64,000 nt of DNA from Streptomyces antibioticus (GTDB lineage Bacteria > Actinomycetota > Actinomycetes > Streptomycetales > Streptomycetaceae), in assembly GCF_001514065.1 (NCBI RefSeq), contig NZ_KQ948422.1, forward strand, positions 1,302,001 to 1,366,000. The letters run 5' to 3'. This document shows, one piece after another, positions 35,520-43,541 of this stretch; position 1 is the first letter of the stretch, and every line of letters starts with the position of its first letter. Below the pieces are notes generated by a model. That model was not told the origin of the DNA. It saw nothing but the letters and a program-made list of their open reading frames with translations, and made no database searches. The position numbers and the translations under genes are program-made.

Positions 35520-35933
35520 TCAGTCGTGCGGGAACGAGTGATGCTCGTGCGCGACGAGCCAGCGCCCGTTCTCCTTGCGCAGACCGAACGTCAGCCGCAG
35601 CCGAAGGGTGGGGTGTTCGGCGAGTTCCTCCGGCGTCGCGCAGCGCAGCAGCGCGTGGGCCCAGGCGACGTCGGGGCCGGCGGTGACGTCGAGAGTCTCG
35701 ATGTCGAAGCAGGCGCCCTGGGCCTGCCAGGCGAAGAACGGCGGCCAGGCGGCCCGATAGGCGGCGAGTCCATGGATGCCGTGGTGGGGCGGCGGTACGT
35801 CGTACATGACGAGATCCTCGGCATGGTCGGCGACGACGCCGTCGAGGTCGCCCCGGTGGACGGCATCGGCCCACTTCGTGATCAGCGCGCGGATCTGCGC
35901 GGCGTCGTCGGTCCCGGCGGTCTCCTCGGCCAC
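35520..35933 (-). CDS. SnoaL-like/NTF2-fold protein
   Basis: The 137-residue cone-shaped fold is recognisable from IRALITKWADAVHRGDLDGVVADHAEDLVMYDVPPP and RLTFGLRKENGRWLVAHEHHSFP, a ketosteroid-isomerase/SnoaL-like pattern often annotated SgcJ/EcaC. Such proteins bind small hydrophobic or polyketide-like ligands; most have unknown roles. GTG at 35933 has AGGAGG upstream, while ATGs at 35990 and 35996 would add a charged head without homology. Divergent from the kinase at 36025. Confidence 0.82.
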   Translation of the reverse strand: MAEETAGTDDAAQIRALITKWADAVHRGDLDGVVADHAEDLVMYDVPPPHHGIHGLAAYRAAWPPFFAWQAQGACFDIETLDVTAGPDVAWAHALLRCATPEELAEHPTLRLRLTFGLRKENGRWLVAHEHHSFPHD

Positions 35934-36024
35934 GGTGGCGGCTCCCTCCTGCGTCCCCCTCTCGCTGCGTCTCCCTGTGTCCCGGGCCATGGGCATCGCA
36001 TGACCGGGTGGCACACTCTCCAGT

Positions 36025-36696
36025 GTGCCGCTGACATTCGACGACCTGCTCGTTCGCGCCCGCTCCCTCGTGCGGGGCGACCGGCGCGCGCTCCTCGGCA
36101 TCGCGGGCAGCCCCGGCGCGGGCAAGACGACGCTCGCCGAGACTCTGGTGCGCGAGCTGAACGCCGGTGGTGAGCCGTGGGTGGCGCATGTCCCGATGGA
36201 CGGTTTCCATCTCGCCGACGTCGAACTGGACCGGCTGGGGCTGCGGGACCGCAAGGGCGCGCCGCCCACCTTCGACGCGGCGGGCTGTGCGGCGCTGCTG
36301 CGGCGGTTGCGCGCCGAGGAGGACGGCGACGAGGTCGTGTACGCGCCGGGCTTCGAGCGGGTGCTGGAGCAGCCGATCGCCGGGGCGGTGCCGGTGCCGC
36401 CGTCCGCCCGGCTGGTGGTGACCGAGGGGAACTATCTGCTGCTGGGCACGGGCGCGTGGCCGCGGGTGCGGGAGCAGCTGGACGAGGTGTGGTTCTGCGA
36501 GCTGGAGGAGGACGAGCGGATCCGGCGCCTGGTGGCCCGCCACGAGGAGTTCGGCAAGGGGCACGACGAGGCGGTGGCCTGGGTGCTGCGCACGGACCAG
36601 CGCAACGCCGAGCTGGTCGCGACGACCCGGGACCGGGCCGACCTGGTCGTGCCGGTCGCCGCACTCGACACACCGGGGCGTCAGGCGGCGTCGTAG
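36025..36696 (+). CDS. P-loop nucleoside/sugar kinase family protein
   Basis: The 223-residue protein has Walker A GSPGAGKTT near residue 30, then VPMDGFHLADVELDRLGLRDRKGAP, a substrate-binding segment typical of the uridine kinase / pantothenate kinase-like family. VVTEGNYLLL is Walker B-like, and DERIRRLVARH is the lid. It phosphorylates a small hydroxylated substrate, possibly a sugar or nucleoside. GTG start at 36025. It is monocistronic. Confidence 0.85.
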   Translation: MPLTFDDLLVRARSLVRGDRRALLGIAGSPGAGKTTLAETLVRELNAGGEPWVAHVPMDGFHLADVELDRLGLRDRKGAPPTFDAAGCAALLRRLRAEEDGDEVVYAPGFERVLEQPIAGAVPVPPSARLVVTEGNYLLLGTGAWPRVREQLDEVWFCELEEDERIRRLVARHEEFGKGHDEAVAWVLRTDQRNAELVATTRDRADLVVPVAALDTPGRQAAS

Positions 36697-36720
36697 ACGC
36701 GCGGACCGGCCGACGGTGTG

Positions 36721-37095
36721 TCAGGCCTCGTCGTAGGCCTGCCTGGCCGCCTCCACCTCACCGAGGTGCTCGGTCGACCACTCGGCCAGGTGCGCGAAGA
36801 GCGGGGCGAGGCTGCGGCCCAGTTCACTGATCTCGTACTCGACGCGCGGCGGCACCTCCGGGTGGTACGTCCGCACGACCAGCCCGTCCCGTTCCAGCTG
36901 GCGCAGCCGCTGGGTCAGCACTTTCGGCGTGATCCTGGTGATGCGCCGCTCCAGCTCGACGAACCGCTGCCGGCCGTGCGCGTGCAGGCTCCACAGGATC
37001 GGGGTGGTCCAGCGGCTGAACACGATGTCCACGACCGGGCCTATGGGGCAGGCGAGTTCAGGTTCCGTGGCGGTGTCGGCGACCCGCATCCGCAT
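36721..37095 (-). CDS. HxlR-family transcriptional regulator
   Basis: The 124-residue winged helix shows the family pattern: CPIGPVVDIVFSRWTTPILWSLHAHG, FVELERRITRITPKVLTQRLRQLERDGLV and VEYEISELGRSLAPL. The N-terminal cysteine (Cys16) is at the position that senses thiol stress in related HypR/QorR proteins. It is divergent from an NAD(P)-binding reductase, with the palindrome TAGGTACCTA between, a typical arrangement for repression of quinone or aldehyde detoxification. Confidence 0.92.
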   Translation of the reverse strand: MRMRVADTATEPELACPIGPVVDIVFSRWTTPILWSLHAHGRQRFVELERRITRITPKVLTQRLRQLERDGLVVRTYHPEVPPRVEYEISELGRSLAPLFAHLAEWSTEHLGEVEAARQAYDEA

Positions 37096-37119
37096 CCCTC
37101 CGAGGTAGTCACTTTCCTC

Positions 37120-37129
37120 TAGGTACCTA
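37120..37129. promoter_or_regulatory. HxlR operator candidate
   Basis: TAGGTACCTA is a perfect 10-bp palindrome between the divergent HxlR and reductase genes, flanked by AGTCACTTT and CTACTATAT. HxlR-family sites commonly contain GTAC cores of this kind. A TACTAT -10 for the reductase overlaps its right edge. Confidence 0.6.
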
Positions 37130-37192
37130 CTATATCCACGGTGTTAGCGTCCCTTCATCGGCAACAAGGCCGGTTTCACAAGGGAGTTGCTC

Positions 37193-38038
37193 ATGATCGT
37201 GGTGACGGGGGCGACGGGGAACGTCGGCCGGGAGCTCGTCCGGACGCTGGCCGCATCCGGTGCCCGGGTGACGGCGACGTCCCGGCGGATCGCCGAGGGG
37301 GATGTGCCCGACGGGGTCCGGTCGCTGCGGGCGGAGTTGACGGACCCCGAGAGCCTCAGGCCCGTGTTCGACGGCGCGGAGGCGCTGTTCCTGCACGACG
37401 GCGGACCCGTCGCGCATCTGCTCGACGTGCCGCATCTGCTGGACGTGGCGAAGGCCGGCGGGGTGCGGCGGGTCGTGCTGCTGTCGTCGCTGGGCGTGCT
37501 GACCAGGCCGGAGTCGGCCTCGCACGGCGGCACGGGCCGGGCCATCGAGGAGGCCGTACGGCAGTCGGGCCTGGACTGGACGGTGCTGCGGCCGGGCGGC
37601 TTCCACTCCAACGCGTTCCAGTGGGCGCAGTCCGTACGCGAACAGCGCACCGTCGCCGCGCCGTTCGGCGACACCGGCCTTCCCACGGTCGACCCGGCCG
37701 ACATCGCGGCCGTGGCGGCGGTGGCCCTGCGCGAGGACGGACACGCGGGCCAGGCCTACGAGTTGACCGGTCCCGCGGTCGTGACGCCCCGTCAGCAGGC
37801 GGCGGCCCTCGGGGAGGCGGTGGGTGAGCCGGTCGGGTTCGTCGAGCTGGGCCGGGACGAGGCCCGGGCGCGGCTGCTGCGGTTCATGTCCGAGCCGGTG
37901 GCGGACACCACCCTCGACGTCCTCGGCGCACCTACGGTGGTCGAGCAGCGGGTCAGCCCGGACGTGGAGCGTGTCACGGGCCGGGCGCCGGGGTCGTTCG
38001 CGGACTGGGCGCGCCGGAACGCCGCCGCGTTCCGCTGA
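37193..38038 (+). CDS. NmrA-like NAD(P)-binding reductase
   Basis: The 281-residue protein starts MIVVTGATGNVGRELVRTL, the GxxGxxG motif of atypical SDR/NmrA proteins, and lacks the usual YxxxK. VVLLSSLGVL and LRPGGFHSN match quinone reductase/NmrA-type folds. AGGGAG sits six bases before ATG 37193. Its divergent HxlR neighbour makes a redox-responsive quinone or aldehyde reductase plausible, inferred from context. Confidence 0.88.
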   Translation: MIVVTGATGNVGRELVRTLAASGARVTATSRRIAEGDVPDGVRSLRAELTDPESLRPVFDGAEALFLHDGGPVAHLLDVPHLLDVAKAGGVRRVVLLSSLGVLTRPESASHGGTGRAIEEAVRQSGLDWTVLRPGGFHSNAFQWAQSVREQRTVAAPFGDTGLPTVDPADIAAVAAVALREDGHAGQAYELTGPAVVTPRQQAAALGEAVGEPVGFVELGRDEARARLLRFMSEPVADTTLDVLGAPTVVEQRVSPDVERVTGRAPGSFADWARRNAAAFR

Positions 38039-38059
38039 GGCTGCCCGCTGGACAGGGGG

Positions 38060-39889
38060 TCACGTGTACAGCGTCAACTCCGGCTCCCCGTGGGCGTCTC
38101 CGGCCGTCTCGCCGATGACGGCGGTGAAGGCCTCGGTGTGCACGGTCAGGCCGGAGGCGCTCTGCTCGAACGTCGGCAGGAACTGCCGGCCGGGTCCGTA
38201 GCGCACCGCGAAGACGTGCAGGCCCTCGGGCGCGTCCGGCACCGGCCCGGCCTCCAGGGCCGTCGACGAGACCAGATGCCGCCAGCCCTCGTCCGGGTTG
38301 CCGTAGCCCCGGGGGTCGGCGGCGAGGGCGAACGCCGCCTGTTCCTGGGTCTGCTGCGAACGGGCGTCGAAGTGGTCGACACCTTCCGACTCGGGGTGTG
38401 TCAGCCGCAGTTCACCGGCGGCGACGACCTCGGCGTCGGCGGTCCGGCGCACCCGGTCGCCGTCGTCCACGGCGTAGGGCAGCCCGGCGAGCAGGTAGGG
38501 CGTGCCGGGGAGGCGTTCCACCGCGACCGTCATCCACAGGCTCGTGCCGTCGGTGACGTACAGGGACCGCACGTGCCGCAGGACGTGGTCGCGGCCGACG
38601 GCGGGCTTGGTGACCAGCTTGGCCGCGAGGCCGTCGGTGCGCAGGTCGCGGACGCGGACCTCGCCCATCGGCCGGCACAGCAGGAAGCCGTCGACGACCG
38701 GGCCGAAGCCGTGCTGGCGGTTGACGGCGGCGGGCAGGTAATAGGTGCCCGCGGCCTCGACCAGCGCCGGGGTCATGCGGTCGTCGAAGGCCACCGAGAC
38801 CGTCCCGGCGCGCAGTTGATGCCGGGTGGGGACCGTCGACGGCTGCCGGTGCCAGCGTGTGGTGTCCTGGATCTGCCAGACCAGCATCCACGCGAAGTGG
38901 CCGTCGACGCCTCCGTCGTCCTTGACGGCGTGCCGGGCCCAGCGGCTGTCGCCCCGGTAGCGGCCGAGGTCGGAGCCGATGCGGGCGCCGAAGTAACGCA
39001 GTCCCAGGACCGATTCGAAGGCGGAGTGCTGCTCGCTGTAGCGCGGGCCGCCGTTGTCGAAGCCGCCGTTCGTCAGGCGGGCGTCGATGTAGCGGGCGAG
39101 CGCCTCGCCGTCCTCGGCGAAGATCTCCGCGCCGCTGACCCGGTGGGCCTGGGCGAGGAAGGACAGGGAGATCGGGCCGTAGTTGTTGTCGTACGCCCCG
39201 CCGTGCTCGGGCGGCAGCAGTGCGCCCCGGTCGGCGACCCGGTGGTCGCGGATCTTCTCGACGTACAGCCCGATGGCGCGGTCGTGGACCGACTCAGCTT
39301 CCTCCGGCGGGAGATGGCGGGCGAGCATCAGGCCGCCGACGACACAGCCGATCGCCTGGTTACCGGCCTCCTGCGGGTTGAAGAAGGTCGCCTCGGTGAG
39401 CCAGCGCCAGTATCCGTGGGCCACGTCGAGCAGTTCGGCGCGCTGGGCGTCGTCGACCAGACCGTCGGCCGCGTCGAGGAGGTTCACCGCCTGGAGCAGC
39501 GCCCAGACGGTGCTGGGCCAGTCGCCGATGGGGTGGGCGCCGGCGGCGAGGACGTAACGGGCGTACGGCAGGCCGGAGTTGCGGACCCTGAGGTTCGGGT
39601 AGCCGGGGTTGTCGTCGACGTAGACGCGCTCGCGCAGATGGAAGGCGAGGCTGCGGCGGACCGCCTCGGGCAGCCGGTCGTCCTTGGTGCGCTGCCAGGT
39701 GAAGGCGAGCAGGGAGGTGATGCCGAGGGAGGTGTCGCCGATGTCGTCGTCGCAGTCGGGGTGTTCGAGGTTGCCCTCGGGGGTGAGGCGGGCGAGGGCC
39801 TGCTCGGTGACGTCGGCGAGGACGGCGTCGTACGCCTCGGGGGTGTCCGGCAGGTCGTGCAGCGGGCCGAGCTGGCGGGGGAGGTGCAA
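38060..39889 (-). CDS. Putative saccharide-processing enzyme with an alpha/alpha toroid
   Basis: The 609-residue protein has a helical N-terminal two thirds, with paired helices that resemble an (alpha/alpha)6 toroid (LGITSLLAFTWQRTKDDRL, STVWALLQAVNLLDAADGL, NQAIGCVVGGLMLARHL). A beta-rich C-terminal third follows. Conserved-looking pocket residues are in GGAYDNNYGPISLSF and GGPRYSEQHSAFES. No signal peptide: cytoplasmic. It resembles heparinase or unsaturated-uronate enzymes only in outline and I cannot name a family. The TTG at 39889 with AAGGG upstream lies 13 bases after the preceding gene. Confidence 0.6.
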   Translation of the reverse strand: MHLPRQLGPLHDLPDTPEAYDAVLADVTEQALARLTPEGNLEHPDCDDDIGDTSLGITSLLAFTWQRTKDDRLPEAVRRSLAFHLRERVYVDDNPGYPNLRVRNSGLPYARYVLAAGAHPIGDWPSTVWALLQAVNLLDAADGLVDDAQRAELLDVAHGYWRWLTEATFFNPQEAGNQAIGCVVGGLMLARHLPPEEAESVHDRAIGLYVEKIRDHRVADRGALLPPEHGGAYDNNYGPISLSFLAQAHRVSGAEIFAEDGEALARYIDARLTNGGFDNGGPRYSEQHSAFESVLGLRYFGARIGSDLGRYRGDSRWARHAVKDDGGVDGHFAWMLVWQIQDTTRWHRQPSTVPTRHQLRAGTVSVAFDDRMTPALVEAAGTYYLPAAVNRQHGFGPVVDGFLLCRPMGEVRVRDLRTDGLAAKLVTKPAVGRDHVLRHVRSLYVTDGTSLWMTVAVERLPGTPYLLAGLPYAVDDGDRVRRTADAEVVAAGELRLTHPESEGVDHFDARSQQTQEQAAFALAADPRGYGNPDEGWRHLVSSTALEAGPVPDAPEGLHVFAVRYGPGRQFLPTFEQSASGLTVHTEAFTAVIGETAGDAHGEPELTLYT

Positions 39890-39902
39890 GGAGATCAGCC
39901 CT

Positions 39903-41594
39903 TCATGCCTGAGAGGTGGCGCGCAGTGCGAGGGTCAGGGTCTGGGGCCCGTGCCCACCGAGGTAGACACGGTTCCCGGTCGTCGCGTCGGTGCCGCCGG
40001 CCACGGTGTAGTCCTGCCCCGGGTCGTAGCGCAGTACGTCGCTGCGGTCCGGTCCGGCGAGCGGTTCGCCTGTCTCGACGGTGGCCTCGACCCGGATCTC
40101 GTCGTCGCCGACGCGGTAGGTCACGGGCTCGGTCGTCATGCACCAGCGTCCGTCGCCGAGCGGTACGGCGCCCTGCGGCTCGCCGCCCGGCCGGAAGGTC
40201 AGTTCGAGGGCCCAGGGCACCGTGGGGCCGCTGATGTCGATGCGCAGGTCGGCCCCGTCGTCCCGCAGGCCGACCTCGACCCGGGTGGTGTGGGAGACCT
40301 CGTCCTGAGGGCGGTCGGGGAAGGCCATGGCCGCGGAGAAGCGGCCCTCGTCCACCAGGCGGTAGGCGCCGTCGTCGCGCCTGCGGTCCTTCGGGAGCGG
40401 CTGGTAGTAGGCGCTGGTGAGGGTCTGGGTGAGCCGGTACCGGTGGTCGGCGAGCCGTTCCATGTCGGCGGCGCGGAAGGGGCCCAGGTCGAAGAACGTC
40501 CGCGAGAGGCGGACCGCGTCGAGGACGGCGGCACCGGCGAACAGGCGCAGGAAGGTGGGGTTGCAGGCCAGGCCGGAGCGGATGCGCCGGTGCTCGGGCA
40601 CGTCGGAGCCGCCGTACACCACGGTGTGCGCGGTGGCCGAGGCGTGGGCGGCGAGGCGTGCGGTGGGGAGGTACCGGTCGCGCGGGAGTTCCTCCGGGTC
40701 CGGGGCCGGCAGGGCGCGGGCCAGATCCGGGGTGAGGAGGGTCTGGGCGAGCAGGTCGGGGTCGTGGATGCCGTCGGCGGCCGCCAGGCGGGCCGCGCGG
40801 GCGAAGTCGCCCCGGCCGGTGCGGATCGCGAGCAGCCGGTAGTGCGGCAGGTAGGGCCACAGCGCGAACGACATCCGCTGGTCCTGGCGGCGCGAGTGGA
40901 CGGTCTCCACGGTGCCGTCCGGCCTGATCAGGTCCAGGGTCGCGGTGAGGTTGCGTTCGACGACGTCCACCAGGTCGGGACGCCCGAGCACCTCGGCCAG
41001 CACCAGCAGCGCCGGGTTGGTCACGATGGACGCGTAGACGGCGCTGCGTTCCGAGTACAGGCCGTCGGCGTCGATGTCGACGCCCTCGGCGAGCCACTCC
41101 TCGGCGCGGGCGAGCAGCCGCTCGTCGGGGAACGAGCGGTGCAGCCGGGCCAGCGCCGCGGACAGCTCCCAGCGGTGGTTCGGGGTGTGCACGCCACCCG
41201 TCAGGAGGCTTTCGGCGGCGGCACCGGCGATCTCGGCGAGCGCCGCCGTGACGTCGGCCAGTTCGGGCCCCGCGCCCGAGGCGAGGACGTGCGCGTCGCA
41301 CACGTCGTTGACGGTGAACGCGGAGTCCGGCGGCGACTGCACGTTGTCGCCGCCCGCGAAGAGGCCGGAGGGCGTCTGCACGGACCGCAGGGCACGCAGG
41401 TGGGTCAGCGCGGCGGCGACGGCCCGCTCGCTGCCGTACTGGGCCGACTCCGGCGAGCGGTACGCCGCGACCAGGGTCTTCACCCGCCGGGCCAGGGCGC
41501 GGTGCGGCTCGATGAATTCCGCCGACGGGTCGGCCGACCCGTCGGCGGCGAGCGCCGCCGCGCGGACGAACTCGTGGTCGATCGCAGCGGGCAA
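39903..41594 (-). CDS. Putative saccharide-processing enzyme, second toroid protein
   Basis: The 563-residue protein has helical repeats in residues about 20-330, including TPNHRWELSAALARLHRSFPDERL, ADGLYSERSAVYASIVTNPALLVLAEVLGRPDLVD and SRRQDQRMSFALWPYLPHYRL. Beta-sandwich-like strands follow (about 380-560). His, Tyr and Arg residues in NHRWE and SRRQDQR are candidates for catalysis. It looks like heparinase II/III-type architecture, with no signal peptide. A TTG at 41594 begins two bases after the permease stop, with GAAGGA before it. The pair probably acts on an imported oligosaccharide. Confidence 0.6.
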   Translation of the reverse strand: MPAAIDHEFVRAAALAADGSADPSAEFIEPHRALARRVKTLVAAYRSPESAQYGSERAVAAALTHLRALRSVQTPSGLFAGGDNVQSPPDSAFTVNDVCDAHVLASGAGPELADVTAALAEIAGAAAESLLTGGVHTPNHRWELSAALARLHRSFPDERLLARAEEWLAEGVDIDADGLYSERSAVYASIVTNPALLVLAEVLGRPDLVDVVERNLTATLDLIRPDGTVETVHSRRQDQRMSFALWPYLPHYRLLAIRTGRGDFARAARLAAADGIHDPDLLAQTLLTPDLARALPAPDPEELPRDRYLPTARLAAHASATAHTVVYGGSDVPEHRRIRSGLACNPTFLRLFAGAAVLDAVRLSRTFFDLGPFRAADMERLADHRYRLTQTLTSAYYQPLPKDRRRDDGAYRLVDEGRFSAAMAFPDRPQDEVSHTTRVEVGLRDDGADLRIDISGPTVPWALELTFRPGGEPQGAVPLGDGRWCMTTEPVTYRVGDDEIRVEATVETGEPLAGPDRSDVLRYDPGQDYTVAGGTDATTGNRVYLGGHGPQTLTLALRATSQA

Positions 41595-41596
41595 GG

Positions 41597-42499
41597 TCAG
41601 TCCTTCAGACCGGCGTTGATGTCGGCGCCCATGACGTATTTCTGAAAGACCAGGAAGATGGCGATCAGGGGGATCATGGAGATGACCGATGCGCCGAGCA
41701 GGACCGACCAGTTGATGTTCTCGGCGCCGACGATGCTCTGGATGCCGATCTGGACGGTGAACTTGTCCGGGTCGTTGAGCATCAGCAGCGGCCAGATGTA
41801 GTCGTTCCACCGCCACTGGAAGGACAGGATGGCGAGGGTCAGCATGATGGGCCGGGAGAGCGGCACCATGATCCGCACGAAGATCGACAGCTCCTTGGCG
41901 CCGTCGATGCGGGCCGCTTCCACGAGTTCGTCGGGGACCGTCAGGAAGAACTGGCGGAACATGAAGCATCCGGTCGCGGTGAGCACGGCCGGGAGGATGA
42001 TTCCGGCGAACGAGTTGTAGAGCCCGAGGTCGCGGACCACCAGGAACGACGGGGCCAGCATGACCTCGCCCGGCAGCATCGTGGTGGCCAGGATGCAGAG
42101 GAAGAACGCCTTGAGCCATCGGTTGTCGTACTTGGCCAGCGCGTACCCGGTGCAGCAGCTGACACCCACCGTGAGGATCGTCGTGATCACGCACACGAGG
42201 GCCGTGTTGATGAAGTACTGGGAGAAGTTGGCGCTGTCCCACGCCGCCTTGAATCCCGACAGGGTGGGGTTGTGCGGGACCAGCGTCAGCGGATAGGAGA
42301 ACAGGTCGCTGGCCGGCTTGAAGGAGCTGAGGACGAACCACAGCACCGGGATGCCGTACAGGCACGCCATGAACCACAGCAGTGCCGTCGCGGACACCGC
42401 CTGCCGGAGCCCGCCGCTGCGCGCCTTGCCCGTCCGCTTCTTGGAGACCCCTCGTCCGGAACCGGTGTCGACCTTGCGTGGCATGTCTGTGGTTGTCAT
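41597..42499 (-). CDS. Sugar ABC transporter permease (MalG-like)
   Basis: The 300-residue protein has six membrane segments and the cytoplasmic EAA loop EAARIDGAKELSIFVRIMVPLSRP, the contact for the ATPase. It is the second permease of a carbohydrate importer. Its start overlaps the first permease stop by four bases (ATGA). No ATPase gene is in the operon; streptomycetes commonly use a shared MsiK-type ATPase encoded elsewhere. Confidence 0.93.
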   Translation of the reverse strand: MTTTDMPRKVDTGSGRGVSKKRTGKARSGGLRQAVSATALLWFMACLYGIPVLWFVLSSFKPASDLFSYPLTLVPHNPTLSGFKAAWDSANFSQYFINTALVCVITTILTVGVSCCTGYALAKYDNRWLKAFFLCILATTMLPGEVMLAPSFLVVRDLGLYNSFAGIILPAVLTATGCFMFRQFFLTVPDELVEAARIDGAKELSIFVRIMVPLSRPIMLTLAILSFQWRWNDYIWPLLMLNDPDKFTVQIGIQSIVGAENINWSVLLGASVISMIPLIAIFLVFQKYVMGADINAGLKD

Positions 42500-43416
42500 C
42501 GGTTCTCCACCCGTCGGTTGACGATCAGCTGGATGATCGCGACGGCCATCAGGATGAGCATGAGCACGAACGACGCGGCGCTCGCGTAGCCGATCTGGCC
42601 CCGTTTGAAGCCGGTCTCGTAGATGTACTGGACGAGCAGGTTGTTCGATGTGCCGGGGCCGCCCTTGTTGAGGGCGACGAACACCGGGTACTCCTTCATC
42701 GCGTTGATCGTGTTGAGCAGGATGACGATGAACGAGGTGGGGGCGATGCTCGGCAGGGTGATGCTGAAGAACTGGCGCCAGGGGCCGGCGCCGTCGAGCG
42801 AGGCGGCCTCGTAGTACGACACCGGTACGTTCTTGATCGCCGCGATGAACAGCAGCATGGTGAAGCCCGTCCAGGCCCAGGCCGCCGCCATCACGACCAC
42901 GAGCAGCGAGAGGTCCGCGTTGGACTGCCAGGGCACGGCGTCTCCGCCGAACTTCTCGATGACGTAGTTGACCAGTCCGAAGTTCTCACCGAACATCCAC
43001 CGCCACAGGACGCCCACGACGATGGGCGACAGCAGCCACGGGATGAAGAAGATGATCCGGGCGACCGACCCGCCCTTGGCGTGCTTGCTCACCACCAGGT
43101 TGGCGGCGAGCAGGGAGACCACGAAGTTCAGCGGGACGAACAGGACGGTGTACAGCAGCGTCCGGGTCAGCGCGTCGTAGAACGTGGAGTCCCCGAACAG
43201 GTTGTGGTAGTTGTCCAGCCCGATCCACTGGAACGCCCCCACGCCCGTGTAGTTGGTGAACGAGTAGAGGAGCCCGATCACCGCCGGCCAGACGAAGAAC
43301 AGCGAGAAGAGCACGACGTTGGCCGCGATGAGGACGAGCGGCGCAAGGGTGTACTTGCTGCGTCTCCTGGGCGGACTCGGTGAGCTCACCGACACGACCG
43401 AGGCGCGTTTTGTCAT
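42496..43416 (-). CDS. Sugar ABC transporter permease (MalF-like)
   Basis: The 306-residue protein has six membrane helices and the EAA motif YEAASLDGAGPWRQFFSITLPSI. It pairs with the MalG-like permease. Start at 43416 is ATG with AGGAAG before it. It lies downstream of a strong intercistronic hairpin, which may lower permease synthesis relative to the binding protein. Confidence 0.93.
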   Translation of the reverse strand: MTKRASVVSVSSPSPPRRRSKYTLAPLVLIAANVVLFSLFFVWPAVIGLLYSFTNYTGVGAFQWIGLDNYHNLFGDSTFYDALTRTLLYTVLFVPLNFVVSLLAANLVVSKHAKGGSVARIIFFIPWLLSPIVVGVLWRWMFGENFGLVNYVIEKFGGDAVPWQSNADLSLLVVVMAAAWAWTGFTMLLFIAAIKNVPVSYYEAASLDGAGPWRQFFSITLPSIAPTSFIVILLNTINAMKEYPVFVALNKGGPGTSNNLLVQYIYETGFKRGQIGYASAASFVLMLILMAVAIIQLIVNRRVENR

Positions 43417-43492
43417 CTTCCTGTCTCCGTGCTGGTGGAAGGGATTGCTGTGGGCTCAGGCCCTGAGCCCGGCGTCGGAAGGGCGGCCGGCG

Positions 43493-43524
43493 CCGGGCGG
43501 CGGGGTGGGGACGCCGCCGCCCGG
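43493..43524 (-). promoter_or_regulatory. Intercistronic hairpin between binding-protein and permease genes
   Basis: CCGGGCGGCGG (43493-43503) pairs perfectly with CCGCCGCCCGG (43514-43524) around a 10-base loop. It is in the 125-base gap after the binding-protein stop. Such stems often stabilise the upstream mRNA or partly terminate it, so that the binding protein is made in excess. Confidence 0.55.
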
Positions 43525-43541
43525 TCGCTGGTGGCCTGCGA

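Noticed and set aside
39684-41645. Long plus-strand frame across the toroid enzyme genes
   Set aside because: Antisense to coupled genes with coherent helical folds; no domain in the product.
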